This document shows positions 25,701 through 34,616 of a DNA stretch of 64,000 bases, in pieces. Below the pieces are notes generated by a model, which saw only the letters and a list, made by a program, of their open reading frames with translations, did not search any database and had not been told where the DNA came from. This DNA comes from 2-12-FULL-35-15 sp036386835. GTDB lineage: Bacteria; Bacteroidota; Bacteroidia; 2-12-FULL-35-15. The first letter of the stretch is position 1. Each line of letters opens with the position of its first letter. A program made the translations under genes and the position numbers. The DNA is taken from NCBI GenBank assembly GCA_036386835.1, contig DASVUX010000027.1:1-64000 (forward strand). The letters are read 5' to 3'.

Positions 25701-27775
25701 CGGCAACTCTTGATATTGCGCCTTATGATCCATGCGTAGCATCAAACTTTACCGTTAATCTTGAATTTACCGGTACCGGTGCGGATTCGCTTTTCTGGAG
25801 CATGGGGGATGGGACCAATTACAGTGATAGCACTCTCACGCATACTTATACCACCCCGGGCGATTATATCATTTCAATGATCGCTTATGATTTTACCTGC
25901 AACAAAATAGATACAATAATTGATTCTGTAAGCTTTAATCCGCAGGTGACGACTGCCGTGGCGACTGCCGCACCGAATGTGATACGCTGTGATCCTCCTT
26001 TTGATGTAACCTTTACCGGGGGAACAACACCCGGACACATTTGGAATTTCGGTGACGGTTCCCCGGTAGCTACTACTGCGAATCCAACTCATACGTTCTC
26101 CGGTTTAGGAAATTATATTGTAATGTATGTAGCTGTTGATTCAAGCACATGTAACATAACAGACACTACATACCTTACGGTGGATGTCCTTGCCCCTGAG
26201 GTTTTCTCTGCCACGCTCGACATTGCGCCTTATGATCCATGTGTTGCAACCAACTTTACGGTGAACCTTGAGTTTACAGGCACAGGTGCAGATTCGCTCT
26301 TCTGGAATATGGGTGATGGGAATACTTACAATGATTCAACAATAACACATACATATACTGCAGATGGTACTTATATCATTTCAATGATCGCATATGATTT
26401 TACATGCGGCAAGGTTGATACGATCATCGATACTGTTATGTTTAACAGCACAACTACAACGGCAGTTGCGAATGCTGCACCGAATGTGATCCAGTGTGAT
26501 CCACCATTCAACGTAACATTCACAGGTGGAACCACACCAAACCATTTATGGGATTTTGGTGACGGATCTGCAGTTTCAACAATTGCTAATCCAACGCATA
26601 CTTATACAGGTTTAGGCAATTATAACGTGATGTATGTTGCGATCGATTCCAGCACCTGCAACATTACCGATACCGTCCTGCTCACCGTAGACGTGCTGCA
26701 ATCCGAGAACTTTGCAGCTACCCTTGATATCGCGCCTTATGATCCTTGTGTGGCATCCAATTTCACCGTGAACCTTGATTTTACAGGTTCCGGAGCAGAC
26801 TCGCTTTTCTGGAGCATGGGAGATGGAGCTACTTACAGCGATACGACTATCACACATACTTACCTCGCTGACGGAACATACACGATCACATTAACGGCTT
26901 ATGACTTTACATGTAACAAAGTGGAGACTATAGCCAATACGGTAAACTTTAATTCTTCCACCGTGACGGCAAATGCCAACGCAGCTCCAAATGTAATCGC
27001 GTGTGATCCTCCTTTTAATGTAACCTTCACAGGAGGAACAACTCCTGATCACTTATGGAATTTCAATGACGGTACACCCCTTTCCACCCAGGCTAATCCA
27101 ACTCATACATTCTCCAGTACCGGTAATTACAATGTAATGTATGTGGCGATAGATTCAAATACATGTAATGTGACTGATACTGCTTTTGTAACTGTCCAGA
27201 TCCTGCAGTCGGAAGTATTCAGTGCTGAATTTACACCTATCCCTCCACAGCCTTGTAAGGATACAGTACGGGTGAATATAGCCTTTACAGGTTCAGGTGC
27301 CGATTCACTTATCTGGAACATGGGGGATGGAGTCACCTTCATAAATGATTCATCAGTTAGTTATTTTTATACAACTCCCGGATCATATACTTTATCATTA
27401 ACCGCTTATGATCATACCTGCGATAAGATAGAAACCATTTCACAGGTGATCAATGTTGATGAGGCGACTATCGAAGGAGAGATCATTATTCCGAATGTAT
27501 TCACACCGAATGGTGATGGTGACAATGATGAATTCAAATTGTTGTTCGCACAGCTTCCTCAGGCGGACCTGACTCAATACCTTGAGGAATACACCATGCA
27601 GATCTTTAACCGATGGGGTAAAAAAGTGTTTGAAACCGACAGTGAAAGCTGGAACGGAACAATTAATGGTAAAGCTGCAGATGCAGGAGTTTATTTCTAT
27701 ATTGTAACATATAATCAGGTTTGTCTTGAAGAAGAGACAATGACCAAAACGGGACACGTTACGATCCTTAGGTAG
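22703..27775 (+). CDS. Giant T9SS type B cargo with SBBP propeller and PKD repeats
   Basis: 1690 residues. Signal peptide (SILFLLSTAIILSAAAQ), then a ~220-residue N-terminal domain (YIKNHGQWESNVLYKSR, the DUF7948-like start). Next is a region of SBBP-type propeller repeats to about residue 740 (IYSTYLGGTRVEAPHSL, LLWSTYIGGTNADAAYS). From residue ~744 to ~1592 come five tandem ~168-residue units, each with two PKD-like folds (WNFGDGSP and WSMGDG cores). The last ~97 residues are the gliding-motility-associated type B sorting domain, starting IPNVFTPNGDGDNDEF and ending GHVTILR. It is an exported surface or adhesin-like protein. The repeats probably act as an extended stalk. No catalytic motif seen. 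Confidence 0.92.
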   Translation: MKKSILFLLSTAIILSAAAQNQSGKLSYIKNHGQWESNVLYKSRIGGGTVWLEKGQFSFLFENQEDIEARHEFGHGKLEVPQEEQRVRSHAYRLQFIGYNESHGVSSSEMAEEKQNYFIGSDPSKWASNVPLFHNVYYAGLYNGIDLKIHSGNGYFKYDYIVSAGVSASAIKWKYDGVAPQIKNGKISITTHAGEVIEEKPYAYQIIGGQKTEVACNYKLSGDDFGFEFPGGYDQAAELIIDPTLIFSTFTGSTADNYGFTATYDNNGSLYAGGIVFSTGYPTTAGAFDVSFSGGETDISITKFSPTGNSLIYSTYLGGTRVEAPHSLIVDATGNLFVLGTTASTNYPVSTGCYDPSFNGGANTTPTPGGYTYTGGADIFVTKFNATGTALLGSTYIGGSGNDGLNLDGTLAHNYSDEWRGEIVIGPAGDVYVCSSTLSTNFPTTAGALATVAPAAQNGCAFKMNNTLTSLLWSTYIGGTNADAAYSIKPAPGGNVFIAGGTRSNNFPVTPGTIRTTLAGATDGFVVSLSGTNGAQVAGSYFGTAAYDQTYLLELDQNNDVYVVGQTKGAYPVTTGVYSNPGSSQFVHKFNPGLTTTDFSTVFGKGSTTATDISLTAFLVDNCQNIYVSGWGGNTNHEGSTTGLPVTPDAYDATTDGSDFYFIVLERDAQSLLYGSFFGGTPDEHVDGGTSRFDKNGTIYQAVCAGCGGSDNFPTTPGVWSNTNNSSNCNLGALKMEFNYLGIEAVANAAPNIIACDPPYDVTFQGASSAVNHFWDFGDGSPDATTLNPTHTFNTVGNFNVMYVAIDSSTCNIADTVFLSVQILAPEIFDATFNIPPYDPCSGGPNTISLQFTGSGADSIYWNMGNGVTFIDSTALNYTYPATGTYIVSMTAFDFQCNKVETFTDTVSFIGSFTTATANASPNVIRCDPPFDVTFSGSSTPNHLWNFGDGSPVSNSASPTHTFSAVGNYTVMYVAIDSNTCNVTDTTYLTVDVLTPEIFSATLDIAPYDPCVASNFTVNLEFTGTGADSLFWSMGDGTNYSDSTLTHTYTTPGDYIISMIAYDFTCNKIDTIIDSVSFNPQVTTAVATAAPNVIRCDPPFDVTFTGGTTPGHIWNFGDGSPVATTANPTHTFSGLGNYIVMYVAVDSSTCNITDTTYLTVDVLAPEVFSATLDIAPYDPCVATNFTVNLEFTGTGADSLFWNMGDGNTYNDSTITHTYTADGTYIISMIAYDFTCGKVDTIIDTVMFNSTTTTAVANAAPNVIQCDPPFNVTFTGGTTPNHLWDFGDGSAVSTIANPTHTYTGLGNYNVMYVAIDSSTCNITDTVLLTVDVLQSENFAATLDIAPYDPCVASNFTVNLDFTGSGADSLFWSMGDGATYSDTTITHTYLADGTYTITLTAYDFTCNKVETIANTVNFNSSTVTANANAAPNVIACDPPFNVTFTGGTTPDHLWNFNDGTPLSTQANPTHTFSSTGNYNVMYVAIDSNTCNVTDTAFVTVQILQSEVFSAEFTPIPPQPCKDTVRVNIAFTGSGADSLIWNMGDGVTFINDSSVSYFYTTPGSYTLSLTAYDHTCDKIETISQVINVDEATIEGEIIIPNVFTPNGDGDNDEFKLLFAQLPQADLTQYLEEYTMQIFNRWGKKVFETDSESWNGTINGKAADAGVYFYIVTYNQVCLEEETMTKTGHVTILR
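24935..27480 (+). repeat. Five in-frame tandem repeats of ~507 bp (double PKD units)
   Basis: Units begin near 24935, 25445, 25955, 26460 and 26965, each opening with an A-x-A-x-A-x-P-N-x-I-x-C-D-P-P motif. Each has a first PKD core with FGDG and a second beginning DIAPYDPC. Units 2-4 are the most alike. Protein identity between units is far higher than codon identity. Confidence 0.9.
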
Positions 27776-27887
27776 AGTGGGGAGAGACATAAAAAGCCAT
27801 GTAAGCCAAAATAGTAGGATCAGATGTCTTTTTATGAGCTTTCTGATTACCACTTATCTTACTGAAAACTAATTGGTCAGTGTGCAG

Positions 27888-28458
27888 TTATTGTTTGTCC
27901 ACTGCGTAACTCAGTTCGGTTACCCCACAGGCAAATTGCCGGGTAGCCAATAGATTTAGCTTAGTTTTATCTGTAATGCCTGTAAACAAAGGAATACCCT
28001 GTCCAAGAATAATTGGATTTACAAATAGCCAGTATCCGTCAATTAAGTTCAGTGTAATAAGTGAATTGGTTGCTGTGGGGCTGCCAAAAAGCAGGATATC
28101 CTTACCAGGCTGTTGTTTTATTACATTAATTCTGTCAAAAAGATTACCGCTGATAATTGTTGTATTCGCCAGCTCTGTATTTTTCATTGTTTTCGATAAA
28201 ACAACTTTGTGCACTTTGCTATACCATTTTGAATGTTCAATGTCGTGTTTTGTTGCTGTTGCCTTGTCTCCCGCGGTGGGCCAGTAACTTTCCATCATCT
28301 GGTAAGTTACTCGTCCATACAATGCCGTGTCGCCTTCACTGATCCTCTTGCCCATGATCAAAAATTTCCTGATCAGCTTTAATCCAGTTCATTTCTCCGT
28401 TGGGGCCTGCTACAAAACCATCAAGTGAGATGTGCATAAATGAAATTACTTTCCTCAT
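27888..28458 (-). pseudogene. RibD/dihydrofolate-reductase-like gene broken by a frameshift
   Basis: The true start is ATG 28458, giving MRKVISFMHISLDGFVAGPN, the standard N terminus of the RibD C-terminal/DHFR-like family. That frame stops at 28336. The rest continues in another frame from about 28355 (GKRISEGDTALYGRVTYQMM) to the family's C-terminal end (PIILGQGIPLF). The break is at EIFDH-GKRIS, where relatives usually have a V after DH; loss of two bases (one TG of TGTG) would explain it. The ATG overlaps the acetyltransferase stop (ATGA), showing the original coupling. Either a recent pseudogene or an assembly error. Intact members are NADPH-linked reductases of unknown substrate. Confidence 0.8.
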
Positions 28459-28988
28459 ATAGTGAATTTAGTGTTCTGAGTTTTTTTTAATTCCCATTTC
28501 CAAACCAGTCCATCGTCCGGATCATTGATCTCATCAACCTTTTCAAAGCCACATTTCTGCAAGACTTTTGTTGAAGGATTTTCCTGCCCGAGGGTATGAG
28601 CAATAATTGACTTTACTCTTTCGTCTTTAAACGCATTCTCAATTAATCCTTTTGCCATTTCAGTTGCAATTCCACGATTGCGGTAGCGTGGAGCAATTTC
28701 ATATCCGAGTTCAACTGTTCCGTCTGCTGAAGGTTTGCCTTTATAACCGCCACTGCCTATAAGCTTATTGTCTTGCTTGTAAACCGGGAAATATGTCCAC
28801 CAGTTTTTTTCTTCTTCACTTCCTGTTAGTTTGTCAAGTGAATACTGTAATGCACCAACTCCAAATTCTGACCAATTGTTTTCAACAGTAACGTTAATTT
28901 TCCTTGCAAGAATTTCATTACCTGCTATTGCTGACTTCAGAATTTCTGTGTCACAGGGAATGAGCTTTAAATTTTTTGTTTCTATCAT
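28455..28988 (-). CDS. GNAT acetyltransferase, RimJ/RimL-like
   Basis: 177 residues. N-terminal ETKNLKLIPCD is the usual first strand of the Acetyltransf_3 type. The acetyl-CoA loop is EIAPRYRNRGIATEMAKGL at about residues 112-130, followed by ENPSTKVLQKCGF, the N-x-x-S-x-x-V-x-x-K-x-G-F block of the RimJ/RimL group. The acceptor is unknown; drugs, small molecules and protein N termini are all used in this family. Its stop overlaps the start of the frameshifted reductase gene, so the two formed one translation unit. Confidence 0.88.
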   Translation of the reverse strand: MIETKNLKLIPCDTEILKSAIAGNEILARKINVTVENNWSEFGVGALQYSLDKLTGSEEEKNWWTYFPVYKQDNKLIGSGGYKGKPSADGTVELGYEIAPRYRNRGIATEMAKGLIENAFKDERVKSIIAHTLGQENPSTKVLQKCGFEKVDEINDPDDGLVWKWELKKTQNTKFTI

Positions 28989-29081
28989 TTCTTGAATAAA
29001 TACTTGTCTGTGACGTTAGTCTGCCCGTTAACATCCTACATGGCTCTCATTATCTCAAATGTCAGCCAGCTACAAGAACCG

Positions 29082-29129
29082 AAAACCTTCACATATCTAT
29101 CCCAAACAGGTTAGAGATGTGAAGGTTTT
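29082..29129 (-). terminator. Probable terminator of the prolyl oligopeptidase gene
   Basis: AAAACCTTCACAT and ATGTGAAGGTTTT form a perfect 13 bp stem with a ~22-base loop, 12 bp after the stop at 29142. The T-run is only the four T inside the stem, so efficiency is uncertain. Confidence 0.5.
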
Positions 29130-29141
29130 ATCCTTTCTTTT

Positions 29142-31268
29142 TTAATACTTCATCCCGAGGTTATGAAACACAAAGCTCCAGATATCAGCATACTCTTCAA
29201 TCTGCTTTGAAGTCGGTTTCCCTGCACCGTGGCCGGCATTCGTATCGATACGGACAAGTACCGGGTTATTTCCTTTTTGCTTTTCCTGCAAGGTGGCAAT
29301 GAATTTGAAAGAGTGCGCAGGTACCACCCTGTCATCATGATCACCCGTGGTGACAAGTGTTGCAGGATATTCCGCTTCTTTGATATTGTGCAGCGGGGAA
29401 TATTTAATGATGCAGTCAAACTCTTCCTTGTTCTCGCTGGTTCCGTAATCTGTTGCCCATGCCCATCCAATAGTGAACTTGTGATAGCGGAGCATGTCCA
29501 GTACTCCGACTGTTGGGATCGCAACTTTTGCAAGTTCAGGACGCTGAGTCATCACCGCACCCACAAGCAAGCCTCCGTTTGAACGGCCATGGATCGCAAG
29601 CTTTTGTGAGGAAGTGTACTTCTCTTTGATGAGGTATTCTGCTGCCGCTATAAAATCGTCAAACACATTTTGTTTCTGGCATTTCGTTCCTGCCTTGTGC
29701 CAGTCTTCCCCGTAATCGCCCCCGCCACGTAATCCGGGAATCGCATAGATTCCGCCATTTTCAAGGAATACTGCCCTGTCGATCCGGAACTCCGGTGAAT
29801 AATAGGAATTAAACCCCCCGTAACCGAAAAGAAAGCATGGGTTGTTCCCATCAAGCGTAATTCCTTTTTTATGGGTAATGAACATCGGGATTTTTGTTCC
29901 ATCCTTGCTTGTGTAGAAGATCTGTTTGGTTTCAAAATCGTCCGACTTAAAATCAATTTCCGGCTTGAACCAGGTTGTCATTTTGTTTGTCAGGATGTTG
30001 TATTTATAAATACTGGCAGGTGCTGTAAAAGTGTTGTAAGAGAAGAATGCAAGACTATCATGTTTGTCGCTGTCGAGTCCGTCAACTTTGCAGATGCCGG
30101 GTAATTCAATTTCGCTTTCTTTTTTACCGCTCATGTCATACACGAACAAGCGGGTGGTCACATCTTTCAGGTATTTCGCGATCAGCTTGCCGTTGCAGAG
30201 GGATACACTTTCAAGCAGGTCATCAGACTCCGGAATGATCTTTTTCCAGTTCTCGTAATCCGGCTTGCCATGAATGTCAATTTCAAGGAGCTGGTATTTC
30301 GGTGCGCCTTTATCCGTGATCACATGGATCTTCGTTCCTTCATTGTTCACTACCGCATAATTGTTTTCAAAGTTCTTTACCAGCCAGGTAAAATCCGATG
30401 CTGGCTTGTCAAGTTCTTTTACTGCCAGTGATGTTCCGCTTGTCGATTCTGATCCGTAAAGGAACAGGAGCTTTTCATCTTCAGAAACGGAAGCCGCGAA
30501 ATTCCGCAGCGGGCTGCTCTTGTCTTCATAAACCAGCTGATCTTTGGCTTGTTCTTCACCGATCTTATGATAATAAACTTTATGGAATTCATTTTTGCCG
30601 GAAAGCTCGCTGCCTCCTTTGGGTGCATCATAAGCGCTGTAGTAAAAACCATTTCCTTTCCATGCAATGTCAGAGAATTTCACCCACCTGATCTCATCGG
30701 AAAGCTTTTTACCACTTTCAATTTCCATTGTAAAGATCTCGCTCCAGTCGCTTCCTGCACGGTTGATGCTGTACGCAAGGTACTTTCCGTCCTTGCTGAT
30801 CCCGAGGCCTCCAAGTGAAGCTGTACCATCTGCCGCAAGCGTATTCGGATCAAGAAGCAGTTTAGGACTTCCGTTCAGGCCTTCCTGAACATATAATACG
30901 CTTTGGTTCTGGATCCCGTCATTCTTATAGAAAAAATAACGTTTCCCTTTTTTGAATGGTGCGCTTACTTTGGCGAAGTTCCAGATCTTCGTTAAACGAT
31001 CTTTAATTTTGTTACGGTAAGGAATATTGCTTAAATAATCGAAGGTGACTTTGTTCTGGGCTTTTACCCATTCGCCCGTTTCTGCCGATTTATCGTCTTC
31101 CAGCCACCTGTAAGGGTCAGGAATTGTGGTTCCGAAATAGGTGTCAGCGGAATCTGTTTTTCTTGTAGTGGGATAGGTCATTTTGCCGGCTTCTTTTGAA
31201 GGTTCGTTGTTGGATGAACATGCCGCCAGGATAGAAAGCAGCAGGACGGGTGAAATTTTCTTGAACAT
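29142..31268 (-). CDS. Prolyl oligopeptidase (S9A family), lipoprotein
   Basis: 708 residues. N-terminal lipoprotein signal LLLSILAACSS with lipobox Cys17, so the enzyme is probably membrane-anchored on the periplasmic side. The TYPTTRKTDSADTYFG and DPYRWLEDD start is typical of S9A enzymes. A seven-blade propeller occupies about residues 100-440. The alpha/beta-hydrolase domain holds the triad: Ser in IHGRSNGGLLVGA (about 560), Asp in TGDHDDRVVPAHS (about 644) and His in NAGHGAGKP (about 678). It cleaves short peptides after proline. A promoter is visible upstream at 31288. Confidence 0.95.
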   Translation of the reverse strand: MFKKISPVLLLSILAACSSNNEPSKEAGKMTYPTTRKTDSADTYFGTTIPDPYRWLEDDKSAETGEWVKAQNKVTFDYLSNIPYRNKIKDRLTKIWNFAKVSAPFKKGKRYFFYKNDGIQNQSVLYVQEGLNGSPKLLLDPNTLAADGTASLGGLGISKDGKYLAYSINRAGSDWSEIFTMEIESGKKLSDEIRWVKFSDIAWKGNGFYYSAYDAPKGGSELSGKNEFHKVYYHKIGEEQAKDQLVYEDKSSPLRNFAASVSEDEKLLFLYGSESTSGTSLAVKELDKPASDFTWLVKNFENNYAVVNNEGTKIHVITDKGAPKYQLLEIDIHGKPDYENWKKIIPESDDLLESVSLCNGKLIAKYLKDVTTRLFVYDMSGKKESEIELPGICKVDGLDSDKHDSLAFFSYNTFTAPASIYKYNILTNKMTTWFKPEIDFKSDDFETKQIFYTSKDGTKIPMFITHKKGITLDGNNPCFLFGYGGFNSYYSPEFRIDRAVFLENGGIYAIPGLRGGGDYGEDWHKAGTKCQKQNVFDDFIAAAEYLIKEKYTSSQKLAIHGRSNGGLLVGAVMTQRPELAKVAIPTVGVLDMLRYHKFTIGWAWATDYGTSENKEEFDCIIKYSPLHNIKEAEYPATLVTTGDHDDRVVPAHSFKFIATLQEKQKGNNPVLVRIDTNAGHGAGKPTSKQIEEYADIWSFVFHNLGMKY

Positions 31269-31287
31269 GGTGTCTGGTTTAGATGAT

Positions 31288-31320
31288 CAAAAATAGGAAA
31301 TAAAGACTTGCTCGGGCAAT
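31288..31320 (-). promoter_or_regulatory. Promoter of the prolyl oligopeptidase gene
   Basis: On the reverse strand, -7 box TATTTTTG (31288-31295) is a perfect match, and ATTG (31317-31320) lies 21 bp upstream as -33. The ATG is 19 bp downstream of the -7 box. Confidence 0.55.
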
Positions 31321-31500
31321 TATTTGACGGGCGGAAAAAGACAGGGATGAAGGGTGTGGCTTTATATTAGGCCACGGACTAATATAAGCGGCCAAAATCC
31401 TTTTTTTAATAAAAACAAGCAGGAAAAAATTAAATTTTCTTAACAGGGAAAATCGTTACAGCCATTAGTTTTTATACCTTTAGCTTCCTTTTAAAAGATT

Positions 31501-33276
31501 ATGAAAAACATAGCACTTTCAGTTTTTATCCTTGTGGCGATGGCTTCATGCGGCAATGATCATAAGGCCCCGGAAAATGCCTCTGCAGAAAACAAAGACC
31601 TTTTATTCGACAGCTATAAGGAGCATTTTATAGAAGAGCTGTGGAAAGTATATCCGGGCTGGGCAAGTTCCCAGGGCTATCATAAATACGACAGTATCCT
31701 TGTTGTTCCTGATGAAGCATCAAGAAAGAAGGAATTGGATTTCGCGAAAGCGAACCTTGATTCCCTGGAGAAATACAGCCTTGAATCTCTTTCAGATAAT
31801 AACAAGACCGATCATCACATGATCGCAAACCAGCTAAAATCGGTCATCTGGTATATTGAAGAACAAAGGTCGTTTGAGTGGAACCCTTCTGAATATAACG
31901 TTTCCGGTGCATTTGCGGAAATGCTGAACGGGAACTACGATTCACCGGATAACCGCCTGAGGAATTTCTACCTGAAGATGGCGAACATTCCCGCTTATTA
32001 TGAAGCAGCCAAGAAGAACATCAGGAACCCGACAATAGAACATACTGCACTTGCAATAGACCAGAACCTCGGGGGGATTTCGGTTTTTGAAACGGATTTT
32101 CCGGCTGCCCTCAACAAGACAACGTTCGGGGAGCACGAAAAGCAATCGATGGAAGCTGCTGCCAAAGCCAGTGTAAAAGCAATAAAAGATTATGCGGAAT
32201 GGCTGAAAAAGCTTGATAATAAAACTCCTCGAAGTTTCCGCCTCGGAAAGGAGTTGTATGCTAAGAAATTCGAACTGGAGATCCAGTCGGGTTACACCGC
32301 TGACCAGATCTATGATAAAGCGCTTGCCCACAAAAAGGAGCTGCATGAAAAGATGGCTGAACTTGCTGACAAGCTCTGGAATAAATATTTTCCGGGTAAG
32401 ACCAGGCCTGCTGACAGGATGCTGGTTGTGAGGGAAGTGATCGAGAAGATCTCGGAGAAGCACGTGCATGCCGATTCATTCCAGTCGGCCATCTCGCAGC
32501 AAATGCCCGTACTTGTCGATTTCATAAAGAAAAAGGATCTCATTTACATCGATCCGTCAAAACCCCTGGTGGTCCGCAAAGAACCGGATTACATGGCAGG
32601 AGTTGCAGGGGCTTCCATATCGGCACCTGGCCCTTACGATAAGAACGGCAACACATACTACAATGTCGGCAGCCTTTCCGGATGGGATAAAGAAAGGGCC
32701 GAAAGTTACCTCAGAGAGTACAATCATTACATATTACAGATCCTGAATATCCATGAAGCGATTCCCGGACATTACACACAGCTGGTATATGCCAACCAGT
32801 CGCCAAGCCTGATAAAATCACTTTTCGGCAACAGCACAATGATCGAAGGATGGGCTGTTTACACCGAGAGGATGATGCTGGAGAACGGATATGGAAATCA
32901 TGAGGACGAAATGTGGCTGATGTATTACAAGTGGAACCTGAGAAGTACCTGCAATACGATCCTTGATTACAGCGTACATACCAAGGGTATGAGTCGGGAA
33001 GATGCGATGCACCTGCTTGTGACGGAGGCATTCCAGCAAAAAACAGAAGCCGAGAACAAATGGAGGAGGGTATCTGTTACACAGGTGCAGCTCTGCTGTT
33101 ATTTCACAGGTTACACCGAGATCTATGACTTCAGGGAAGAGCTGAAAAAGAAGATGGGGGCGGATTTTAACCTTAAGGAATTCCATGAGAAATTCCTTGG
33201 TTATGGGAGCGCTCCGGTAAAACATATTAGAGAACTGATGCTTGCCGAATTGAATCCAGGCACAAAACATAATTAG
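31501..33276 (+). CDS. DUF885-family lipoprotein, putative zinc metallopeptidase-like
   Basis: 591 residues. Lipobox SVFILVAMASCG with Cys17. The DUF885 family is all-helical and carries HEAIPGH (about residues 418-424) in the context NIHEAIPGHYTQ, an HExxH-like zinc-binding site with longer spacing, followed about 40 residues later by MIEGWAVYTERMM, whose Glu may complete the site. Other family marks are RNPTIEH, YYNVGSLSGWDK and VTEAFQQKTEAENKWRR. Peptidase activity is inferred from the motif. It overlaps nothing and is followed after 4 bp by the FemAB/GNAT-like gene, with which it is likely cotranscribed. Confidence 0.88.
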   Translation: MKNIALSVFILVAMASCGNDHKAPENASAENKDLLFDSYKEHFIEELWKVYPGWASSQGYHKYDSILVVPDEASRKKELDFAKANLDSLEKYSLESLSDNNKTDHHMIANQLKSVIWYIEEQRSFEWNPSEYNVSGAFAEMLNGNYDSPDNRLRNFYLKMANIPAYYEAAKKNIRNPTIEHTALAIDQNLGGISVFETDFPAALNKTTFGEHEKQSMEAAAKASVKAIKDYAEWLKKLDNKTPRSFRLGKELYAKKFELEIQSGYTADQIYDKALAHKKELHEKMAELADKLWNKYFPGKTRPADRMLVVREVIEKISEKHVHADSFQSAISQQMPVLVDFIKKKDLIYIDPSKPLVVRKEPDYMAGVAGASISAPGPYDKNGNTYYNVGSLSGWDKERAESYLREYNHYILQILNIHEAIPGHYTQLVYANQSPSLIKSLFGNSTMIEGWAVYTERMMLENGYGNHEDEMWLMYYKWNLRSTCNTILDYSVHTKGMSREDAMHLLVTEAFQQKTEAENKWRRVSVTQVQLCCYFTGYTEIYDFREELKKKMGADFNLKEFHEKFLGYGSAPVKHIRELMLAELNPGTKHN

Positions 33277-33280
33277 ACAA

Positions 33281-34531
33281 ATGCTTATTTCCTGTAATAA
33301 AGTTCCCAATAAAAAGAAATCACTTGAAGGAAAAAAGAATAGTGATTTTGCCTTTACCGTATGTGATTCTGTGTCTAAGATCAATACCGGTGACTGGAAT
33401 TCACTTGTGAAACACGGCAGTGAATTTCTTGAACTGCCTTTCCTTTCTGTTCTTGAAAGAGAAAGCCCGGAAAACATGCGCTTTCATTATGCTATCATTT
33501 ATGACCAGGATCGTCCGGCCGCGATCGCGTATTTCCAGGTGATCGATTTCAGCACGGAAAGTTTCAGTAATCTCTTTGAACAGGACAGCAAGGAATTTTC
33601 CTGCATGATCACCGATTACATCAGGAAGCATCTTGCCAATCATATTCTGCGTACAGCCGACCGCATTAATATGCGCCTGCTGATCTGCGGAAATGCTTAT
33701 GTAAGCGGTGAGCACGGGCTAACATATTCGCCCCAGGTGAATAAAACGGCTGTTATGGATGCGCTGGCCGATGTGATCTTTAAGATCAGCCAGGTGGAGA
33801 AACTGAGAGGGCAGATAGCTGCCGTATTGATAAAAGACTTTTATGCATCTTCCATAGACCATGCAGCCGAGCTTGAAGAATACAAGTACCATGATTTCCT
33901 GGTAGAACCCAACATGATCGTGGATATTCAGTGGTCAACCTTTGATGAATACCTGAATGCCATGAGCAAAAAATACAGGAACCGCGCAAAAAGTATTGTC
34001 AAAAAAGGAGGCGCCCTGGAAAGAAGAGATTTTGGATGGATGGATATTGAGGAGAATGCAGAAAGAATCCAGGAACTTTTCAATAATGTTCATTTGAAAG
34101 CGAAGTTCAGGATGGCATCCCTCAATACTGGTTACTTTGCTGAGCTTAAAAAACAGCTCGGTGATAAATTCACATTTATAGCTTATTATTTTAAAGGAGA
34201 GCTGATCGGGTTCAGGTCCGCCTTTATTCTCAAAAAATCGGTTGAGGCACATTTTATAGGCCTAAATTATGAACTTAACAAAGAGCTCGAATTGTACCAG
34301 AACATCCTTTACGATTATATCCTGGAGGCAATGACAAATAAAAAAGCAAAACTGTCGCTGGGGAGGACCGCTTCTGAGATAAAAAGCACGGTAGGGGCAG
34401 AGCCATATCAGCTGACTTGTTATATCCGGCACAGGAATTCCTTATCCAACCGTATCATTAAGCCATTTATAGATTACCTGAAGCCTGCAGAGTGGGTTCC
34501 GCGCAACCCTTTTAAAGAAATAAGCATCTGA
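33281..34531 (+). CDS. FemAB/GNAT-like acetyltransferase-fold protein
   Basis: 416 residues, no signal peptide. The C-terminal half resembles Acetyltransf_6/FemAB-like proteins: MSKKYRNRAKSIVKKGGALE, YYFKGELIGFRSAFIL, HFIGLNYELNKELELYQNIL and LSLGRTASEIKSTVGA, the pattern that in this superfamily binds the acyl donor. The N-terminal half is less familiar. Possible roles are amino-acyl or acyl transfer to a cell-wall or lipid substrate; the family does not settle this. ATG 33281 is four bases after the DUF885 stop. Confidence 0.65.
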   Translation: MLISCNKVPNKKKSLEGKKNSDFAFTVCDSVSKINTGDWNSLVKHGSEFLELPFLSVLERESPENMRFHYAIIYDQDRPAAIAYFQVIDFSTESFSNLFEQDSKEFSCMITDYIRKHLANHILRTADRINMRLLICGNAYVSGEHGLTYSPQVNKTAVMDALADVIFKISQVEKLRGQIAAVLIKDFYASSIDHAAELEEYKYHDFLVEPNMIVDIQWSTFDEYLNAMSKKYRNRAKSIVKKGGALERRDFGWMDIEENAERIQELFNNVHLKAKFRMASLNTGYFAELKKQLGDKFTFIAYYFKGELIGFRSAFILKKSVEAHFIGLNYELNKELELYQNILYDYILEAMTNKKAKLSLGRTASEIKSTVGAEPYQLTCYIRHRNSLSNRIIKPFIDYLKPAEWVPRNPFKEISI

Positions 34532-34616
34532 GATCAGGTATCGGATTACCCTTGGTAAAACCAATAATTCCGCTTATTTTGGCACATCACATATAGCACA
34601 CTTAATTGTTACACCA

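Noticed and set aside
24935..27480. Regularly spaced repeats that could suggest a CRISPR array.
   Set aside because: The ~507 bp period stays in one reading frame and encodes PKD-like domains; there are no short identical repeats with unique spacers.
31942..32469. Antisense frame (175 codons) inside the DUF885 gene.
   Set aside because: No conserved motif and full overlap with a well-supported gene; it follows from codon bias of the sense strand.
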